DNA from: Streptomyces sp. TRM68416
Lineage (GTDB): Bacteria > Actinomycetota > Actinomycetes > Streptomycetales > Streptomycetaceae
Reading direction: 5' to 3'
Length of the DNA: 64,000 nt
Assembly (NCBI RefSeq): GCF_014596915.1
Contig: NZ_JACVWU010000004.1
Location: forward strand, 62,001-126,000
Of the stretch, positions 60,184-64,000 are shown in pieces. The translations under genes and the position numbers were made by a program. The notes below the pieces were generated by a model. It saw only the letters and a program-made list of their open reading frames with translations, was not told the DNA's origin and did no database searches. Position 1 is the first letter of the stretch. The number at the start of each line of letters is the position of its first letter.

Positions 60184-60635
60184 CAGAGATGGACGGTCGT
60201 CGACGCAATCCGTATGAACTGACCGAGGAAACCCCGGTCTACGTCATTTCGGTGGCGGCCCAGCTCTCCGGCCTGCACCCGCAGACCCTGCGCCAGTACG
60301 ACCGCCTGGGCCTGGTCTCCCCGGACCGCACCGCCGGCCGGGGCCGCCGCTACTCGGCCCGCGACATCGAACTGCTCCGCCAGGTGCAGCAGTTGTCGCA
60401 GGACGAGGGCATCAACCTCGCCGGCATCAAGCGCATCATCGAGCTGGAGAACCAGGTCGCCGCCCTGCAGTCCCGCGTCGCGGAACTCCAGTCGGCCCTG
60501 GACGGCGCGGCGGCCGCCATGCAGCAGCGCGAGGCGGCCGTCCACGCCTCCTACCGCCGCGACCTGGTCCCGTACCAGGAGGTCCAGCAGACCAGCGCGC
60601 TGGTGGTGTGGCGGCCGAAGAAGGCGAAGGACTAG
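60180..60635 (+). CDS. hspR: Heat-shock repressor HspR (MerR family)
   Basis: 151 residues. VYVISVAAQLSGLHPQTLRQYDRLGLVSPDRTAGRGRRYSARDIELLRQVQQLSQDEGINLAGIKRIIELE is the MerR-type DNA-binding domain. A coiled coil follows, and the tail VVWRPKKAKD matches HspR proteins. Binds the HAIR sites at 56373-56445, closing a feedback loop on its own operon. Confidence 0.97.
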   Translation: MTEMDGRRRNPYELTEETPVYVISVAAQLSGLHPQTLRQYDRLGLVSPDRTAGRGRRYSARDIELLRQVQQLSQDEGINLAGIKRIIELENQVAALQSRVAELQSALDGAAAAMQQREAAVHASYRRDLVPYQEVQQTSALVVWRPKKAKD

Positions 60636-60669
60636 GCCCTGGCCGACAGGCACGCGCCGATACGTGAAA

Positions 60670-60695
60670 GGGGCCCGGAGGACTCTCCGGGCCCC
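60670..60695 (+). terminator. Terminator of the dnaK operon
   Basis: GGGGCCCGGAG and CTCCGGGCCCC form a perfect 11-bp stem with a 4-nt loop, 34 bp past the hspR stop, followed by TTCC. Confidence 0.85.
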
Positions 60696-61055
60696 TTCCG
60701 GCGTGCTACGGCGTGGCGACCGCCCGGTCATCCGCCGGCCGGGACTCCGTGCCGTCCTGACTGGGTTCATTCGATCCTCTGAGCGATGCGGGGGCAGCCG
60801 TGCGAGAGCTGTCGTGATCCTGGCTCGCCAGGAAGGGGGTTGGTTGTACGGATCTCGCCACCGCGCTGCGTCAGCGGGGCGTGGAGGGTCCGTAAAGGGT
60901 GCTTGTAGGCGATTCCGCCAGGCCTTCACAGGCCAAGCGGAGCGTGGTGTTGCGGACTCGTTAAGTGATTCCGCTTGACGGTGGGGGGCGCCGCCGCGTT
61001 GGCTTTTCAGTCACCTGGGTTGCAAAGCTGCGCCCGCGTCCGGAAGGCACCAGAA
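60696..61055. other. Intergenic region upstream of the sugar-binding lipoprotein (360 bp)
   Basis: No gene seen. It must carry the promoter of the transporter component. GGAAGG at 61041-61046 is its ribosome site. Confidence 0.45.
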
Positions 61056-62171
61056 GTGAGCTCCCCAATGCGTCGTATCGCCATATGCGTGGCCGCGTCC
61101 TCGATGGCCCTCTCGCTCTCCGCCTGCGGGGCGCTGGGTGTGACGGGGGACAGCGCCGATGCGAGCCCGACGAAGGGCAACGACATCACGGTGGGGCTGC
61201 TGCTGCCGGAGAAGGCGAACACCAGGTACGACAAGTTCGACCACCCGATCATCGCGAAGAAGGTCACCGAGCTCACCGACAAGCAGGGCAAGGTCGTCTA
61301 CGCCAACGCGGACGCCGACGCGAGCGAGCAGAGTCGGCAGATGCAGAAGATGATCAGCGACCAGGTCGACGTCATCCTGCTGGACGCGGTGGACTCCAAC
61401 GCCATCGCGAGCGACGTGCAGAAGGCCAAGGACGCCGGCATTCCGGTCATCGCCTACGACCGTCTCGCCGAGGGGCCGATCGACGCGTACATCTCCTTCG
61501 ACAACGAGCTCGTCGGCGAGGTGCAGGGCCGCTCCCTGCTGGAGGCCCTCGGCGGTGACGTCGACACCTCCACCAAGATCGTCATGATGAACGGCTCGCC
61601 CACCGACCCGAACGCCAAGCAGTTCAAGGCGGGCGCGCTGAGCGAGCTCAACGGCCAGCTGACCATCGCCAAGTCCTTCGACACCAAGGACTGGAAGCCG
61701 GAGAACGCCCAGGCCAACATGGTCGAGGCGATCAACGAGATCGGCGTCAACAACATCGCGGCCGTCTACTCCGCCAACGACGGCATGGCCGGCGGCATCA
61801 TCAAGGCCCTGGAGGCCGCGGGTGTCACCGAACTGCCGCCGATCACCGGCCAGGACGCCGAACTGGACGCCGTGCAGCGGATCATCACGGGCGAGCAGTA
61901 CATGAGCGTCTACAAGTCGTACATCGAGGAGGCCGAGGCCGCCGCGGAGATGGCCGTGGCCAAGGTCCAGGGCAAGAACCTCAAGTTCGACTCCCTCACC
62001 GCGGACCGCGTCGACAGCCCCACCGACAAGGACATCCCGGCCCAGCTCGTCCCCGTGGTCGCCCTGACGGCGGAGAACATCAGGGAGACCGTCATCAACG
62101 ACGGCATCTACAAGCTGTCCGAGATCTGCACGCCGAAGCTCAAGGAAGAGTGCAACGCCGCCGGGCTGTAG
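61056..62171 (+). CDS. Sugar ABC transporter substrate-binding lipoprotein (ChvE/XylF type)
   Basis: 371 residues from GTG 61056, which is nine bases after GGAAGG; an ATG at 61068 would shorten it by four. The lipobox LSLSACGA lies near residue 24. DITVGLLLPEKANTRYDKFDHPII, VYANADADASEQSRQMQKMISDQVDVILLDAVDSNAI, GIPVIAYDRLAEG and AAVYSANDGMAGGIIKALEAAG are periplasmic-binding-protein-1 motifs as in xylose-binding proteins. No permease or ATPase genes follow in the next 1.8 kb, and a terminator comes directly after, so it is an orphan or works with components elsewhere. Confidence 0.92.
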   Translation: MSSPMRRIAICVAASSMALSLSACGALGVTGDSADASPTKGNDITVGLLLPEKANTRYDKFDHPIIAKKVTELTDKQGKVVYANADADASEQSRQMQKMISDQVDVILLDAVDSNAIASDVQKAKDAGIPVIAYDRLAEGPIDAYISFDNELVGEVQGRSLLEALGGDVDTSTKIVMMNGSPTDPNAKQFKAGALSELNGQLTIAKSFDTKDWKPENAQANMVEAINEIGVNNIAAVYSANDGMAGGIIKALEAAGVTELPPITGQDAELDAVQRIITGEQYMSVYKSYIEEAEAAAEMAVAKVQGKNLKFDSLTADRVDSPTDKDIPAQLVPVVALTAENIRETVINDGIYKLSEICTPKLKEECNAAGL

Positions 62172-62191
62172 CAGGCGCGGAAGAAGGCCGA

Positions 62192-62219
62192 GAAGGGGGA
62201 GCCCACGGGCTCCCCCTTC
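62192..62219 (+). terminator. Terminator after the sugar-binding lipoprotein
   Basis: GAAGGGGGAGCCC and GGGCTCCCCCTTC form a perfect 13-bp stem with a 2-nt spacer (so a slightly open loop), 21 bp past the stop. Confidence 0.88.
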
Positions 62220-62419
62220 GGTGCGTTCCGTCCGGGACGTGCTCGGAGCGGGTCGTGTTGCCCGTGGGGCACGGGCCTCAGCTTGCTGAAATGCCGTGGG
62301 CGGAGGTGGCGACATAAGGGGACACGGCGTGGCTTATCGGCGTGCCCGGGCGGCCGAGGCGTGTTGCGGACCACGCGCTGTCCGCGCATAGTTGCGCTGC
62401 GAGACGCTGAAACCGGGGG

Positions 62420-63454
62420 GTGAAATGGGCGATGGCCGGGCACGGGACGGATGGGCATCCACACGGTGCTGACCGACTGTGCGAGGCCGGGGATCGGGTG
62501 TATTCCCGGGCCGTACGGCGCGGCCGGCTGCCGCGCGCGGACGCGGAGGCGGTGCCCTGCCTGCTGGAGCTGGCGCTGCTGCACCCGGACCCCGACGACA
62601 TGGCCTGGCTGGTCCCCACCTCCCCGCAGGAGGTCATGACACGGCTGCTGCGGGGGGTGTACGACGAGGTCAGCGCGAGCCAGCGGCGGATGGGCTCGGC
62701 GGTCGCGGCCTTCGAGTGGTACGCCGGTCTCGGCGCGCAGCCGCGGCAGGCCGCCGTGGAGGGCACGGCGATCCGGGTGCTGGACGGTCTCTCCCGGATC
62801 CAGGCCGCCATGGACGAGGCGACCGAGGCGTGCCGGACGGAGGTGCTGACCGTGCAGCCGGGCGGCATCCGCCCCGAGCACGAGCTGTCCGAGGGACTGC
62901 ACCGGGCGATGGCGCTGCGCGCCCGCGGGGTGCGGATGCGCGACCTGTACACCCATGTGGCCCGGCACGGGCAGGGGCTGCTCAACTACCTGGAGCTGAT
63001 GGGCGACACGGTCGAGGCGCGGACGCTGGACGAGGTGATCGACCGGCTGATCCTCTTCGACCGTACGGTGGCCTTCATCCCGGCGAACGCGGACCGCACC
63101 CTCGCCCTGGAGCTGCGCCACCCCGCGCTGGTGCACTACCTGGTCACGGTCTTCGAACGGCTGTGGCGTCTCGCGATCCCGCTGACCGCGCCGCTGCCCG
63201 ACACGGGCATCGAGGGCATCTCCCACCGCGAGCGCTCGATCGCCGCGCTGCTGGCGGAGGGCCACCAGGACGCGGTGATCGCGGAGCGGCTCGGGATAAG
63301 CGTCCGTACGTGCCGGGCGCACATCGCCCGCCTGTCGGAGACGCTGGGCGCGGCCAGCCGCACCCAACTGGGCGTCCGTATCGCCCAGGTCGGCCTCGAC
63401 GGGCCGCCCCACTCGCTCACCCTGCCTGGTCAAGAACCCCGGACTGTCCGATGA
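62420..63454 (+). CDS. LuxR-family regulator with orphan N-terminal domain
   Basis: 344 residues from GTG 62420. The C-terminal helix-turn-helix reads ISHRERSIAALLAEGHQDAVIAERLGISVRTCRAHIARLSETLGAASRTQLGVRIAQ. The N-terminal 260 residues are helical: LCEAGDRVYSRAVRRGRLPRADAEAVPCLLELALLHPDPDD, a coiled segment around the conserved G-G-x-R-P (QPGGIRPEHE), and ARTLDEVIDRLILFDRTVAFIPANADRTLALELRHPALVHYLV. This resembles the TrmB-like plus LuxR layout common in Streptomyces. No kinase partner is seen. The 3' end overlaps its minus-strand paralogue by 38 bp. Confidence 0.85.
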   Translation: MKWAMAGHGTDGHPHGADRLCEAGDRVYSRAVRRGRLPRADAEAVPCLLELALLHPDPDDMAWLVPTSPQEVMTRLLRGVYDEVSASQRRMGSAVAAFEWYAGLGAQPRQAAVEGTAIRVLDGLSRIQAAMDEATEACRTEVLTVQPGGIRPEHELSEGLHRAMALRARGVRMRDLYTHVARHGQGLLNYLELMGDTVEARTLDEVIDRLILFDRTVAFIPANADRTLALELRHPALVHYLVTVFERLWRLAIPLTAPLPDTGIEGISHRERSIAALLAEGHQDAVIAERLGISVRTCRAHIARLSETLGAASRTQLGVRIAQVGLDGPPHSLTLPGQEPRTVR

Positions 63455-64000
63455 GGTAGCCGAGTTGGGCGCGGCTCTCGCTGCCGAGGGTGGCGGCGAG
63501 CTTGGCGATGTGGACGCGGGCGGTGCGGACGTTCATGCCGAGGCGGTCGGCGATGACGGCGTCGGTGTGGCCTTCGACGAGGAGGCGGGCGATGGCGCGC
63601 TGGCGGGGGGTGATGCCGTTGAGGGTGGGCTGCTGGACGGCTTCGGGGTACATGGGGGTGGCCAGGTGCCACAGGCGGTCGAAGGTCGTGGCGAAGTAGG
63701 AGATCAGGGCGGGGTGGCGGATCTCCAGAGCGTTGGTGCGGTCCTTGTCGGCGGGGATGAAGGCGACCGTGCGGTCCACGACGATGAGCCGGTCGATGAC
63801 CTCGTTCAGGGTGCGGGCCTCGACGTCGCCCGTCAGGTCCTCGTAGCGGGCCATGACCTGGGGGGAGTGGCGCAGGGTGTGCGGGTAGAGGGCGCGGATG
63901 CGGCCGCCGCGGTCGAGGAGGTCCTGGTCGCGTTCCATGGCCGCGAGGTGCGTCTCGGGGCTGGCCTGGGCGCCGTAGCTGGTGTGCGGCTGGATGGAGA
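63417..64000 (-). CDS. LuxR-family regulator, paralogue of the convergent gene (partial)
   Basis: The minus-strand frame is open to the right edge, so the start lies outside the window; the visible part is about 194 residues. SIQPHTSYGAQASPETHLAAMERDQDLLDRGGRIRALYPHTLRHSPQVMARYEDL precedes ARTLNEVIDRLIVVDRTVAFIPADKDRTNALEIRHPALISYFATTFDRLWHLA, which closely matches the convergent protein. The helix-turn-helix is ITPRQRAIARLLVEGHTDAVIADRLGMNVRTARVHIAKLAATLGSESRAQLGYLIGQSG. The two genes are convergent and overlap at their 3' ends. Confidence 0.85.
   Translation of the reverse strand, partial: SIQPHTSYGAQASPETHLAAMERDQDLLDRGGRIRALYPHTLRHSPQVMARYEDLTGDVEARTLNEVIDRLIVVDRTVAFIPADKDRTNALEIRHPALISYFATTFDRLWHLATPMYPEAVQQPTLNGITPRQRAIARLLVEGHTDAVIADRLGMNVRTARVHIAKLAATLGSESRAQLGYLIGQSGVLDQAG

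Noticed and set aside
62108..63433. Long minus-strand open frame (441 codons) opposite the LuxR gene
   Set aside because: It is antisense to a gene with clear LuxR motifs and has no recognisable domain; such mirror frames are normal in GC-rich DNA.

Overview
The window is high-GC actinobacterial DNA and almost certainly comes from a Streptomyces chromosome. The signs are very high G+C at third codon positions, frequent GTG starts, ATGA/GTGA gene overlaps, a dnaK-grpE-dnaJ-hspR operon behind HAIR operators, and many small proteins typical of streptomycetes. No rRNA, CRISPR array or replication origin was seen.

Layout. 0-2.1 kb: the end of a penicillin-acylase-like gene, a siderophore-type N-acyltransferase, a cupin and an SDR gene; the last two are interrupted by short palindromic repeats, and the SDR frame is broken. 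2.1-7.5 kb: a metal-resistance block. It has a CopC-CopD copper protein converging on a His-rich DUF4396 membrane protein with a CsoR-like operator, then an arsenic module (ArsI-like, ArsO-like and two ArsR regulators sharing near-identical operators). 7.5-11.8 kb: two secreted hydrolases and a secreted sorbosone/glucose-dehydrogenase-like protein. 11.9-20.4 kb: a complete Nit1C ('MSMEG_0565-0572') cluster of nine genes on the minus strand, nearly all overlapping by 4 bp. It carries two nitrilases side by side, one of which has lost both the catalytic Glu and the catalytic Cys. 20.6-22.6 kb: an HxlR regulator with a divergent imine-reductase-like enzyme, and a membrane protein.

23.1-44.5 kb is an accretive genomic island next to an intact tRNA-Gly(CCC) on the minus strand (44379-44452). 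Copies of the tRNA 3' half plus terminator recur at about 23.1, 33.6 and 34.7 kb, with a decayed one at 36.6 kb, so several elements have inserted at the same 3' end. The cargo is dominated by defence and conflict genes: VapBC, a TerD domain fused to a PD-(D/E)XK nuclease, HigBA alone on a 1.1-kb att-bounded cassette, AbiV, a HEPN-STAND-TPR-cold-shock protein, and an EACC1 protein translationally coupled to a caspase-GAF-PAS protein. Other cargo is a CoA ligase and two winged-helix/alpha-beta-hydrolase fusions. An IS5-family insertion with a -1 frameshift signal lies at the right end. Only decayed traces of an integrase and a transposase remain, so the island is probably no longer self-mobile.

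44.5-64 kb returns to ordinary chromosome: dcd, a phosphoribosyltransferase, a Yip1-like membrane protein, two FG-GAP beta-propeller secreted proteins, a short GntR regulator with a zinc-ribbon partner, an RHH/Doc-like pair, a large membrane Fe-S oxidoreductase, a MraY/WecA-like protein without its catalytic aspartates, the HspR-controlled chaperone operon, a sugar-binding lipoprotein, and two convergent LuxR paralogues overlapping at their 3' ends.

The best candidates for undescribed biology are the HEPN-STAND-TPR-CSD gene, the EACC1/caspase-GAF-PAS pair, the TerD-nuclease fusion, the active/pseudo-nitrilase pair, and the repeated capture of conflict cassettes at tRNA-Gly.
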